7,988 nt of DNA from assembly GCA_021823385.1 (NCBI GenBank), contig JAKAOC010000089.1, forward strand, positions 1-7,988. The letters are read 5' to 3'. The notes under the pieces are model-generated. The model was not told the origin of the DNA. It worked only from the letters and a program-made list of their open reading frames with translations, and searched no databases. Both the position numbers and the translations under genes were made by a program. The DNA is from Actinomycetes bacterium (GTDB lineage Bacteria > Actinomycetota > Acidimicrobiia > Acidimicrobiales > Acidimicrobiaceae). Positions 1 to 6,162 of this stretch are shown piece after piece; within the stretch, counting starts at the first letter, position 1; every line of letters starts with the position of its first letter.

Positions 1-480
1 GGTCGGGTTGTTGGGAGAGCAGACAAAGATCACCGAGGCACCGGACGCGGACAGATCCGCCTCCAGCCTCTGGCCATCAATTCGCAGGTCCGCACCGCGT
101 TCGATGGCGGCATACGGAGTGGCAGTGACCCGTGAGATCGTCTCGTACATCGCATAGGTCGGCTCGAAGGAGGCCGCCTTGCCCTCGCCGCCCCCATAGG
201 CGAGCAGGATGGTCTGGATCACCTCGTTGGAGCCGTTGGCGACGAAGACCGTCTCCGGCTCGACGTTGTGGAAGCGCGCGATGGCCCGGCGCAGCATCGT
301 CGCCTGGCGATCGGGATAGCGGTTGAGGCTAAGGTCCGCCACCGCATCACTCCACCGGCTGAGAAGATAGGCCGGCGGCGGGAAGGGCGACTCGTTGGTG
401 TTCAGGCGCACCGTGGCTGCAACTTGGGCCGAATGATAGCCCTCGAACACACCCAGGCCGGAGCGCGGCTTCGGGCTCAT
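1..480 (-). CDS. hisC: Histidinol-phosphate aminotransferase HisC (N-terminal 160 residues, cut by window edge)
   Basis: HisC is a cytoplasmic PLP enzyme that transfers the amino group of glutamate to imidazole-acetol phosphate, giving histidinol phosphate, the late step before HisD in histidine synthesis. Only the first 160 residues lie in the window and the frame is open to base 1. Visible fold-type I aminotransferase landmarks are RLNTNESPFPPP at residues 25-36 (N-terminal substrate-binding region typical of HisC), NRYPD at 53-57, NGSNEVI at 82-88 (the PLP-phosphate turn), FEPTYAMY at 105-112 and SPNNPT at 155-160. The PLP lysine would lie outside the window. The ATG overlaps the hisD TGA as ATGA with no good ribosome binding site, so translation is probably coupled to hisD. 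The order hisD-hisC is the usual operon order. The family call is firm; other PLP aminotransferases are less likely given the hisD neighbour. Confidence 0.93.
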   Translation of the reverse strand, partial: MSPKPRSGLGVFEGYHSAQVAATVRLNTNESPFPPPAYLLSRWSDAVADLSLNRYPDRQATMLRRAIARFHNVEPETVFVANGSNEVIQTILLAYGGGEGKAASFEPTYAMYETISRVTATPYAAIERGADLRIDGQRLEADLSASGASVIFVCSPNNPT

Positions 481-1760
481 TGGTCCGCCCGCATCTCCGC
501 AGAGCGGGCGTGCGCCCACAGCCCCTCCGCATCCGCGATGGCAGAGAGGTGCCCGGCGAGCAGCTTGGCCGCGTCCTCACCGATCTCGATGGCGTGCACA
601 CGCTTCTGGAAGTCGACCACCGACAATGCGGAGGCAAAGCGTGCGGTGCCGTAGGTGGGAAGAACGTGGCTGGGGCCGGCCAGATAGTCGCCGAAGGCGG
701 CAGTGGCGTGCGGGCCCACGAAGACAGCCCCCGCATTGCGGATCAGGGGCACCAGGTCATCGCAGTTGGCAGATAGAAGCTCCAGATGCTCCGGCGCGAT
801 CGCGTTGGAGACCTCAGCGGCCTGCTGGAAGTCGCGCACCAGCACCACATAGCCGCCCTCCGTCAAGGTGGAGGCGGTCTCGGCGCGGCGCGGGGACTCC
901 GCAAGCAGCCTCTCGCAAACGGCGTCGGCTTCGGCTGCCACCTCGGGGTCCCAGGTGACGAGCCATGCGAGCCCGTCGGGTCCATGCTCGGCCTGGACTA
1001 TTACATCCATCACCGCCCACTCGATGGGAACCGTCCGGTCGGCGACGACCACCACCTCGCTGGGGCCGGCAAAGGAGGTGGGTATCCCCACCACATCGGC
1101 CACCTCGCGCTTGGCGGCGGCGACGTAGACATTGCCCGGGCCGACAATCACGTCGGCACGCTTGACCGTCTCGGTGCCATAGGCCATGGCGGCGATCGCC
1201 TGGGCGCCGCCGATGGAGTAGAGATGATCCACGGAGGCGATGTAGGCGGCGGCCAACGTCGCGTCGTCGATGGTTCCGTCCGGCCTGGGGGGAACGCAGA
1301 GAACGACCTCCTCCACGCCTGCAACTCGCGCGGGTATGGCGGTCATGAGCACGCTGGACGGGTACCTGGCCTTGCCACCCGGCACGTAGCAGCCCGCCAC
1401 CTCCACGGGGATGGTCAGCTGCTGGACGACAACTCCGTTGTGATGGAACTCGCGGTCTTCGTGCAGCTCGAGCTCGTAGTAGCCCCGGATGGCTTCTCCT
1501 GCCACCTCGAGCGCCTCGCGGAGCTCGGTGGGGATCCGCTCGTATCCGGCCTGCATCAGGGAACGGCTGACCTCGAGTTCGCTGAGCGAGACCTTGTCGA
1601 AGCGCTCCGTGTACTCCAATAGGGCTGCGTCACCCCTTGCCCGCACGGCCGCTACGATCTCCCGAACCACGTCGGTAGGCGGGAAAGTCGCCGCCTTGGG
1701 GCGTGGCAGGTGGCGCAGGTAATCCCCCGCCGTCTCTCTCAGGTCCAGGGTCTTCAGCAT
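477..1760 (-). CDS. hisD: Histidinol dehydrogenase HisD
   Basis: HisD is the zinc enzyme that oxidises L-histidinol twice with NAD+ to L-histidine, the last step of the pathway. The protein has 427 residues, a normal full length. Family landmarks in order: VPGGKARYPSS at 126-136, YSIGGAQAIAAMAYGT at 181-196, VGPGNVYVAAAK at 206-217, AGPSEVVVVAD at 231-241, QAEHGPDG at 256-263, APEHLELL at 322-329, GDYLAGPSHVLPT at 357-369 and EGLWAHARSAE at 412-422. By alignment with the E. coli enzyme, the zinc ligands are Gln256, His259, Asp358 and His417 and the catalytic pair is Glu324-His325. The residue usually Asp three positions before AGPSE is Thr228 here. The ATG at 1760 has no clear Shine-Dalgarno sequence; a TAGGCT box (1775-1770) ends 9 bases upstream, so the mRNA may start at or near the ATG. 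It overlaps hisC downstream by 4 bases. Confidence 0.97.
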   Translation of the reverse strand: MLKTLDLRETAGDYLRHLPRPKAATFPPTDVVREIVAAVRARGDAALLEYTERFDKVSLSELEVSRSLMQAGYERIPTELREALEVAGEAIRGYYELELHEDREFHHNGVVVQQLTIPVEVAGCYVPGGKARYPSSVLMTAIPARVAGVEEVVLCVPPRPDGTIDDATLAAAYIASVDHLYSIGGAQAIAAMAYGTETVKRADVIVGPGNVYVAAAKREVADVVGIPTSFAGPSEVVVVADRTVPIEWAVMDVIVQAEHGPDGLAWLVTWDPEVAAEADAVCERLLAESPRRAETASTLTEGGYVVLVRDFQQAAEVSNAIAPEHLELLSANCDDLVPLIRNAGAVFVGPHATAAFGDYLAGPSHVLPTYGTARFASALSVVDFQKRVHAIEIGEDAAKLLAGHLSAIADAEGLWAHARSAEMRADQ

Positions 1761-1769
1761 TTGCGCCCT

Positions 1770-1775
1770 AGCCTA
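1770..1775 (-). promoter_or_regulatory. Possible -10 box of hisDC (near-leaderless)
   Basis: TAGGCT on the minus strand fits TANNNT and ends 9 bases before the hisD ATG. No -35 hexamer is recognisable at 16-18 bp, and the only purine-rich stretch (AGGGCG) is close to the start. This is a tentative call from position and pattern only. Confidence 0.35.
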
Positions 1776-1824
1776 ATCGGCCGCCTTGGCGCGGATTCCC
1801 GGCTCAACGGGCCGCCAATGGCCA

Positions 1825-1830
1825 TAGTGT
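1825..1830 (+). promoter_or_regulatory. -10 box for a leaderless start at 1838
   Basis: TAGTGT (TANNNT) is followed by 7 bases and then ATG at 1838, with no Shine-Dalgarno sequence. This spacing would place the transcription start on or next to the ATG. No good -35 is visible. An in-frame GTG at 1829 overlaps this box and is therefore a less likely start. Confidence 0.45.
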
Positions 1831-1837
1831 GTCTGCC

Positions 1838-2026
1838 ATGGCGGGCGTCAAGGCTGAACTCTCATCGATGCAGACCGCCCTCGAGGAGATCGAGGCGCGG
1901 CTGCGCAGGATCACAGACGAGCTGTCGCGTGACCCCACAGACACGGTGAGCGTCCATCTGATCAGTGTGGAGCGCGCACTGGCCAGCGCGATCCGCGGGA
2001 TGACCAAGGCGCAGAAGTCGGCCTAG
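1838..2026 (+). CDS. Small helical protein of unknown function (62 aa)
   Basis: I do not recognise this family. The 62-residue product is rich in Ala, Glu, Arg and Leu and looks almost wholly helical. Residues 1-30 have a heptad-like pattern (AELSSMQTALEEIEARLRRI) consistent with a short coiled coil, a DPTD turn follows near 34-37, and a second amphipathic helix (VSVHLISVERALASAIRGM) precedes a basic C-terminus. There is no Cys, signal peptide or membrane segment. It is divergent from hisD (77 bp between starts) and convergent with the acyl-CoA synthetase, sharing a CTAG that supplies both stops. Support for a real gene comes from the leaderless-type -10 box at the right distance, an exact fit between neighbours, and no other gene on this stretch. 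An in-frame GTG at 1829 would add three residues. No function can be assigned. Confidence 0.68.
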   Translation: MAGVKAELSSMQTALEEIEARLRRITDELSRDPTDTVSVHLISVERALASAIRGMTKAQKSA

Positions 2027-3624
2027 CCGTCAGCCGCCTGGCGCAGCAGGAAGCGCTGCACCTTGCCACTGGGCGTCTTGGGCAGCTCCTCGACCACCAC
2101 CACCTCCCGCGGATACGAGGTCTTGGCCAGGCGCTCCCGCACCAGCTTTTGAACCTCACCCTCCAACTCCGGCCCCGCCTGCGCGCCCGGCCGCAGGACC
2201 ACATAGGCGCGGATCGACTCCCCGCGCAGCTCGTCGGGCACCCCGATCACCGCGCACTCGGCCACCTTGGGATGCGACATCACTGCCGACTCCACCTCGA
2301 ATGGCCCCACCCGGTATCCAGCGGTCAGGATCACGTCGTCGGAACGCCCGGCAAAAAAGAAGTTCCCCGCCTCGTCGGTGGAGGCAACATCGCCTGTCAG
2401 GTAGTAGCGGCGGTCGGGACTGAACCGCTCCGCGGTGCGTTCGGGGGCGTGGTAGTAGCCGGGGAACCAGAAGAGCGGGGACGAAGCCGCATCGACGGCC
2501 ACCTCCCCCTCGCTTCCGGGGCCCTGCTCCCTGAAGTCCGAGTCGACCACCACCGCGCGGATTCCCGGCGTCGGCTGCCCCATGGAGCCGGGGATCGCCT
2601 CGTTGCGCAACCGCAGGTCGTTGTGGTTGTTTATCACCATGCCCAACTCGGTCTGGCCGTAGTGATCTCGAATCTCCACCCCAAGGGAGGCCTTGGCCCA
2701 GGCGATCACCTCGGGATTGAGCGGTTCGCCGGCGGAGGACATGACCGAAGGCGCGCCCGGCACCTTTCGCTCGCCGATGGCGCCCCGCATGGCGCGGTAG
2801 GCAGTGGGCGCAGCGGCGAAGTTGGTAATCCCGTAGCGCCGCCAGATCTCCTCGACCGTATTGGGGTCGAAGGGCCGGTTGACATAGAGGATACGGTGCC
2901 CGAGCATCATGGGGCCGATCAAGCCGTAGTAGAGCCCGTAGGCCCATCCCGGGTCGGCCAGGTTCCAGAAGCGGTCCGAATCGCGCAATCCGATGCCCAG
3001 GGTCATGTAGGCCTCGAAACCGGCCAGCGCCGAGAAGGGGACGGGGACCCCCTTGGGCGCGCCAGTGGTGCCCGAGGTGTATAGAAGCACTATGGGATCC
3101 CGCGGATCGACCTCCGCATAGCCCTCCATAGGAGCCGTCGTAAGCGCGGCCGACCAGCTCTCGGTCCCCGGCGCTTCGCCATTGACCAGGAGAACACGGC
3201 AGCCGCCGATGGCGGCCATCTCGACCTTGGCGAAGTTCGCCTCGTCGGTGACGACGTAGGCCGCCGCCGAGTCCGTCACCCGCATGGTTATGGCGTCGGT
3301 CCCGAAGGCGGTGAAGAGAGGAACGTAGGCGGCGCCCAGCCTCCATATGGCCAACGCCGTCACCACCAGCTCGGAGCTTTTGGGGAGAAGCACCCCCACG
3401 GGTTGACCCTTGGCCACGCCATTGGCGGCCAGATAGGCGGCCAAGCTGGCGGACTTCTCCTCGAGCTCCGCCACCGAATGCGAGCTCTCCCCATCCGGGC
3501 CGAGGCAGTCGAGGCCGCCCCTCCAAGCACCCGCATCGAAGATCAGACGGGCGAGGTTCCCGGGGCGGCGCGCATACTTGTCGAGGAGAGAGCCGACGTA
3601 ACTCTCCGTCCAATCCTGAGCCAT
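2023..3624 (-). CDS. AMP-dependent acyl-CoA synthetase (medium-chain/ACSM-like)
   Basis: This is a 533-residue member of the ANL adenylating superfamily, which activates a carboxylic acid with ATP to an acyl-adenylate and then forms the CoA thioester. Motifs in order: TSGTTGAPKG at 183-192 (phosphate loop), ADPGWAYGLYYG at 223-234, SSAGEPLNPE at 296-305, HYGQTELG at 321-328 (adenine/acyl pocket), YLTGD at 408-412 (Asp412 binds ribose), GRSDDVILTAGYRVGPFEVE at 426-445 (hinge and C-terminal domain) and PKTPSGKVQR at 515-524 with the adenylation Lys521. The ADPGWA and GYRVGPFEVE motifs resemble medium-chain acyl-CoA synthetases more than acetyl-CoA synthetase. The true substrate cannot be read from the sequence. 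The ATG at 3624 is preferred because AGGAGG lies 4 bases upstream; a longer in-frame version to 3762 would run into nth. It lies 65 bp downstream of nth on the same strand. Confidence 0.93.
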   Translation of the reverse strand: MAQDWTESYVGSLLDKYARRPGNLARLIFDAGAWRGGLDCLGPDGESSHSVAELEEKSASLAAYLAANGVAKGQPVGVLLPKSSELVVTALAIWRLGAAYVPLFTAFGTDAITMRVTDSAAAYVVTDEANFAKVEMAAIGGCRVLLVNGEAPGTESWSAALTTAPMEGYAEVDPRDPIVLLYTSGTTGAPKGVPVPFSALAGFEAYMTLGIGLRDSDRFWNLADPGWAYGLYYGLIGPMMLGHRILYVNRPFDPNTVEEIWRRYGITNFAAAPTAYRAMRGAIGERKVPGAPSVMSSAGEPLNPEVIAWAKASLGVEIRDHYGQTELGMVINNHNDLRLRNEAIPGSMGQPTPGIRAVVVDSDFREQGPGSEGEVAVDAASSPLFWFPGYYHAPERTAERFSPDRRYYLTGDVASTDEAGNFFFAGRSDDVILTAGYRVGPFEVESAVMSHPKVAECAVIGVPDELRGESIRAYVVLRPGAQAGPELEGEVQKLVRERLAKTSYPREVVVVEELPKTPSGKVQRFLLRQAADG

Positions 3625-3627
3625 CGA

Positions 3628-3634
3628 TCCTCCT
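3628..3634 (-). promoter_or_regulatory. Shine-Dalgarno site fixing the acyl-CoA synthetase start
   Basis: AGGAGGA on the minus strand leaves 4 bases between AGGAGG and the ATG at 3624. It decides this start over the longer in-frame one at 3762. Confidence 0.8.
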
Positions 3635-3641
3635 GGAGATA

Positions 3642-3660
3642 GCCGATCGGCCAAAGCATA
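3642..3660 (-). promoter_or_regulatory. Possible -10 box and palindromic operator before the acyl-CoA synthetase
   Basis: TATGCT on the minus strand (3660-3655) could be a -10 box. The perfect 10-bp palindrome GCCGATCGGC (3642-3651) would then sit on the expected transcription start, between the box and the ribosome binding site. No -35 is recognisable, so this is suggestive only. Confidence 0.25.
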
Positions 3661-3689
3661 CCCAAGGGAGGCAGGCCCGGGAGGGCTGT

Positions 3690-4349
3690 TTAGGGCGCTA
3701 TGACACTGGGACAGAGGTCCGCCAGCACGCAGGAGGCGCAGTCGGGCTTCTTCGCCTTGCACACCCGCCGCCCGTGCAGGATGAGTCTCAGGCTGAGGCC
3801 GCCGCTCTCGGCCGGCGGCACCCAGGACATCAGCTCGGCCTCTATCTTCACGGGGTCTCCCGACAGCGTCAGCCCCAGGCGCTTGGAGAGCCGGACGACG
3901 TGGGTGTCCACCGGAAGCCCGGGCTCCCCGAATGCCACCGAAATCACCACGTTCGCCGTCTTGCGCCCCACTCCGGGCAGGCGGACCAGCTCCTCCATGG
4001 TCGAGGGGACCTCCCCTCCGCGCTCGGCGACCGCGGCCGAAACCTTGAGCACGTTGGCGGCCTTGGCGCGGAAGAACCCGGTTGGATAGACGATGCGTTC
4101 CACCTCCTCCGGGTCGGCGGCCGCGAGCGCATCGGCGGAGGGATAGCGGGAGAAGAGATCCCGAGTCACCATGTTCACGCGCTCATCAGTGCACTGAGCC
4201 GAGAGGATGGTGGCCACCAACAGTTGGAAGGGGTCGGCGAACTCGAGCTCGCAGAGTTGCCGGGCGCTGCCGGGATAGGTTTCGGCCAAGCGGCGCAGGA
4301 TCTCCCTCCGCCGTTGGAGCTCCCGTTTTTCCCCCGCGCGCCCCGCCAT
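3690..4349 (-). CDS. nth: Endonuclease III (Nth), iron-sulfur DNA glycosylase/AP lyase
   Basis: Nth removes oxidised pyrimidines from DNA and cuts the abasic site by beta-elimination, starting base excision repair. The 219-residue protein is of normal family length. It has LLVATILSAQCTD at 43-55, the helix-hairpin-helix LPGVGRKTANVV at 124-135 with the catalytic Lys130, VDTHVVRL at 147-154 with the catalytic Asp148, and a complete [4Fe-4S] cluster motif Cys197-X6-Cys204-X2-Cys207-X5-Cys213 near the C-terminus. All key residues are present, so it should be active. The ATG at 4349 lacks a Shine-Dalgarno sequence; TAGCTT (4363-4358) ends 8 bases upstream and could serve as a -10 box for a leaderless mRNA. 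The gene lies 57 bp downstream of the 157-aa unknown gene and 65 bp upstream of the acyl-CoA synthetase on the same strand, so partial cotranscription is possible. MutY is ruled out by the short length. Confidence 0.97.
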   Translation of the reverse strand: MAGRAGEKRELQRRREILRRLAETYPGSARQLCELEFADPFQLLVATILSAQCTDERVNMVTRDLFSRYPSADALAAADPEEVERIVYPTGFFRAKAANVLKVSAAVAERGGEVPSTMEELVRLPGVGRKTANVVISVAFGEPGLPVDTHVVRLSKRLGLTLSGDPVKIEAELMSWVPPAESGGLSLRLILHGRRVCKAKKPDCASCVLADLCPSVIAP

Positions 4350-4357
4350 AAGCCAAG

Positions 4358-4363
4358 AAGCTA
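4358..4363 (-). promoter_or_regulatory. Possible -10 box of nth (leaderless)
   Basis: TAGCTT on the minus strand fits TANNNT and ends 8 bases before the nth ATG, which has no ribosome binding site. No -35 is visible. Tentative. Confidence 0.35.
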
Positions 4364-4406
4364 CCCCGTCGGATGCGGCGGATGCGCCCCGAGGAGGGCA
4401 AATGTG

Positions 4407-4880
4407 CTAAGCGCTCCTTCGGGTGCGCAGCTCGGCCTCCAGGCGGGCAAGCACAAGGGCGGCGGAGTGCTCGGGGTAGTCGGGGCGCACGTAGACCGGC
4501 ACCACCTCGACTCCCGAACCCGCCCCGACGGAGGCAAGCCGCCTCTGGGCCCACGGCCTCAGCCATCCCAGGGGTGGACGCATCACCGCGAAGCAGACCA
4601 GGCCGGCGCCACGGGTGCGCCGTTGTCTCACCACAAGCTCTTCCAGCTCGAAGAGCTCAGCCCGGTCCGGACCCAGCCGGCCCGAGGCAACCACCGCCAC
4701 CAGAGCGGGAACGTGGCTCCATGAGGCAATGTCGTCGGCGAACGAGCCGGCGGCCCGCAGATAGGCGGGCAGGAAACGCTCGAGGAACCGGTCCCGCTCG
4801 GCGAGCACCACCGGCTCCATCGGCCAGCTGGGACGCCCAGCTCCGCCGCGCTCGATTCCGCTAAGTGCCGCAGCCGCCAT
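4407..4880 (-). CDS. Uncharacterised protein (157 aa)
   Basis: I do not recognise this family. The product is 157 residues, rich in Ala, Arg, Leu and Val, with no Cys-pair metal motif, signal peptide or convincing membrane helix. A helical N-terminal half (AERDRFLERFLPAYLRAAGS, then SWSHVPALVAVVASG) leads to an acidic helix (DRAELFELEELVVRQRR), a hydrophobic strand-like stretch (GAGLVCFAVMRPP), a second strand (GVEVVPVYVRPDYPE) and a final basic helix. This suggests a small soluble alpha/beta domain. The ATG at 4880 is chosen over a GTG at 4904 because GGGAGG sits 7 bases before it. A good promoter lies upstream and pncA diverges from it. Reading as protein is supported by that promoter and ribosome binding site, and by the gene fitting neatly between pncA and nth. 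No function is inferred. Confidence 0.75.
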   Translation of the reverse strand: MAAAALSGIERGGAGRPSWPMEPVVLAERDRFLERFLPAYLRAAGSFADDIASWSHVPALVAVVASGRLGPDRAELFELEELVVRQRRTRGAGLVCFAVMRPPLGWLRPWAQRRLASVGAGSGVEVVPVYVRPDYPEHSAALVLARLEAELRTRRSA

Positions 4881-4887
4881 CGCCCCG

Positions 4888-4893
4888 CCTCCC
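4888..4893 (-). promoter_or_regulatory. Shine-Dalgarno site of the 157-aa gene
   Basis: GGGAGG on the minus strand is 7 bases from the ATG at 4880. It selects this start over the in-frame GTG at 4904. Confidence 0.65.
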
Positions 4894-4916
4894 GATGTCC
4901 GCACGTGACCCGTACG

Positions 4917-4945
4917 ACTGTAGCCCGGGCCTGTGAGACTAACAA
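4917..4945 (-). promoter_or_regulatory. Sigma-70-type promoter of the 157-aa gene
   Basis: On the minus strand TTGTTA (4945-4940) and TACAGT (4922-4917) are separated by exactly 17 bp. Transcription would start near 4910, giving a leader of about 30 bases that contains the GGGAGG site. It may also feed nth, 57 bp beyond the end of the gene. Confidence 0.6.
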
Positions 4946-4972
4946 GCCAGGCAAATAGGCGGCAAGGTCCGA

Positions 4973-4978
4973 TATCTT
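4973..4978 (+). promoter_or_regulatory. -10 box of pncA (leaderless start)
   Basis: TATCTT (TANNNT) is followed by 6 bases and then the pncA ATG at 4985. There is no Shine-Dalgarno sequence in between, so the mRNA should begin at or next to the ATG. A -35 hexamer is not obvious. It is divergent from the promoter at 4917-4945. Confidence 0.55.
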
Positions 4979-4984
4979 CGAAGT

Positions 4985-5578
4985 ATGGAGTTCGAGCCAG
5001 ACCTGAACGATGCCGCCCTCGTCATAGTGGATGTGCAACGGGATTTCTGCCCAGGTGGCAGCCTGGCCGTGCACGACGGCGACACGGTGGTCGAGCCGGC
5101 CAACGAGTACGCCCGCCGTTTCGCGGCTTCCGGAAGGCCGGTCTATTACTCCAAGGACCACCACCCGTCGGACCACGCCAGCTTCGTCGGCCAGGGCGGG
5201 CCCTGGCCTCCACACTGCGTTGTCGGAACGCCGGGATGGGAATTCCATCCGGCCCTGGATCCCGTCCCGGGCGCCATCGTCGTCTACAAAGGGTACGACC
5301 CCGGTAGGGACGACTACTCCGCCTTCGCCGCCACACTCGAGCCCGACCCCACCTCCCCCACCTTCGGCAGCCTCCTGGCAATCGCGGGGGTAAGGCACCT
5401 CTACATCTGCGGGCTGGCCACCGACTACTGCGTGGGAGCCACCGCGGCGGACTCGCTGGAGTCGGGACTCAGAACCACCGTCATCACCGCCGCCTCACGA
5501 GGGGTCGACGTAGAGCCCGGTGATTCGAAGCGCATGCTGGCGCGCCTGGCGGAGCGCGGAGCCACCATCCTCGACTAG
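4985..5578 (+). CDS. pncA: Nicotinamidase PncA
   Basis: PncA hydrolyses nicotinamide to nicotinate and ammonia, feeding the Preiss-Handler salvage route to NAD; family members also hydrolyse pyrazinamide. The 197-residue protein is of usual length for the isochorismatase-like fold. The catalytic triad is complete: Asp16 (VIVDVQRDF), Lys102 (VVYKGYD) and Cys149 (ICGLATDYCV). Metal ligands expected from the Mycobacterium enzyme are present in SKDHHPSDHASF (Asp58, His60, His64) and WPPHCVVGT (His77). The WPPHC and ATDYC motifs distinguish nicotinamidase from isochorismatase and generic hydrolases of the fold. The start has no ribosome binding site but has a well-placed -10 box, so translation is probably leaderless. 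It diverges from the 157-aa gene and converges on the VKOR gene, the two stops sharing one CTAG. Confidence 0.95.
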   Translation: MEFEPDLNDAALVIVDVQRDFCPGGSLAVHDGDTVVEPANEYARRFAASGRPVYYSKDHHPSDHASFVGQGGPWPPHCVVGTPGWEFHPALDPVPGAIVVYKGYDPGRDDYSAFAATLEPDPTSPTFGSLLAIAGVRHLYICGLATDYCVGATAADSLESGLRTTVITAASRGVDVEPGDSKRMLARLAERGATILD

Positions 5579-6066
5579 GAGCGGCGCGAAAAGAGCCCGC
5601 TCTGCACCGAGGAGTAGACCACCAACAGGAAGATGAACAGCGTCACCAGGTGCACGCCGGTGCAGTAGAGGCAGATCGCCCCGACCAGCAGCAGCTCGGC
5701 GTAGACCAGCCAGAGCACGAAGCCGAGCGCCACCAGCGCCATGGCGAAGCGCAGGATCCCGAGCGCCCGGCCGGCCGCAAAGCGGGGAAAGTTCACCACC
5801 GAGAAGGCCACGTAAAAGAGCAGGCCCAGAAGTGAGACGGGAATGCCGAGGAAGTAGGACTGCGGCGAGGTTGTCACCTTGGCACAGTTGATGGTGGCGT
5901 TCTCCGGGCACGCCAACACAGCCGTAGTGTTCAGATGCGCGTAGAACAGATATGCCGAAAGCGCCACTCCGACCAGGCTGAGCAGGAAGATGCTCCAGGC
6001 CAGCCCCGGTGAGGAGTAGACGGACCCGCCCGCTTCTCCAGTCTGAGCCTCGTCTACGCTCGTCAA
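5575..6066 (-). CDS. Vitamin K epoxide reductase (VKOR) family protein
   Basis: Bacterial VKOR homologues are inner-membrane enzymes that pass electrons from a DsbA-like oxidase to quinone, keeping exported disulfide formation going in place of DsbB. The 163-residue protein has four or five hydrophobic segments (about 22-44, 72-92, 101-123 and 124-152). It carries the extracytoplasmic loop pair Cys53 and Cys61 (CPENATINC), the following Ser67, the FLGIPVSLLG turn at 72-81, and the active CXXC Cys132-Leu-Tyr-Cys135 facing the quinone site. No thioredoxin-like domain is fused, so the partner oxidase must be elsewhere. I prefer the TTG at 6066, with GGGAGG 5 bases upstream; a TTG at 6090 would add eight residues but lacks a ribosome binding site. 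TAAATT (6104-6099) could be the -10 box. It lies downstream of the nickel permease and converges on pncA. Confidence 0.9.
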   Translation of the reverse strand: MTSVDEAQTGEAGGSVYSSPGLAWSIFLLSLVGVALSAYLFYAHLNTTAVLACPENATINCAKVTTSPQSYFLGIPVSLLGLLFYVAFSVVNFPRFAAGRALGILRFAMALVALGFVLWLVYAELLLVGAICLYCTGVHLVTLFIFLLVVYSSVQSGLFSRRS

Positions 6067-6071
6067 CGCCG

Positions 6072-6104
6072 CCTCCCGGGAATTGGTCAACCAGGACCAA
6101 TTTA
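6072..6104 (-). promoter_or_regulatory. Possible promoter -10 box and Shine-Dalgarno site of the VKOR gene
   Basis: On the minus strand TAAATT (6104-6099) fits TANNNT, with a start expected near 6092. GGGAGG (6077-6072) is 5 bases before the TTG at 6066. No -35 is evident. The gene may also be read through from the permease, whose stop lies less than 100 bp upstream. Confidence 0.45.
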
Positions 6105-6162
6105 GCCGCGCGCGGGACCTAAGCCCAGGGACGTCGCAAGGGGCGCCCGCGGGGGTCGAGAG

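Noticed and set aside
786..1622. Long plus-strand open frame opposite hisD
   Set aside because: Gly/His-rich shadow frame caused by high-GC codon use; the minus-strand HisD is complete with all active-site residues.
2149..3613. Long open frames overlapping the acyl-CoA synthetase on both strands (311 and 485 codons)
   Set aside because: Arg/Gly/Pro-rich low-complexity translations with no domain; the synthetase frame holds every ANL motif.
3625..3762. N-terminal extension of the acyl-CoA synthetase to 3762
   Set aside because: It would overlap the end of nth by about 70 bases and ignore the AGGAGGA directly before the ATG at 3624.
4411..4430. Hairpin with a TTCG loop near the end of the 157-aa gene
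   Set aside because: It lies inside the coding region, its stem has a mismatch, and no T-run follows on the minus strand, so it is not a convincing terminator.
3774..4724. Plus-strand open frame across nth and the 157-aa gene
   Set aside because: Runs through two genes on the other strand, has no start signal and a composition typical of an antisense shadow.
4628..5398. 256-codon minus-strand frame antisense to pncA
   Set aside because: Overlaps the complete pncA and most of the 157-aa gene in another frame; no recognisable domain.
5495..6100. 201-codon minus-strand frame overlapping VKOR
   Set aside because: Out of frame with a clear four-cysteine VKOR protein; Gly/Arg/Leu-rich shadow.
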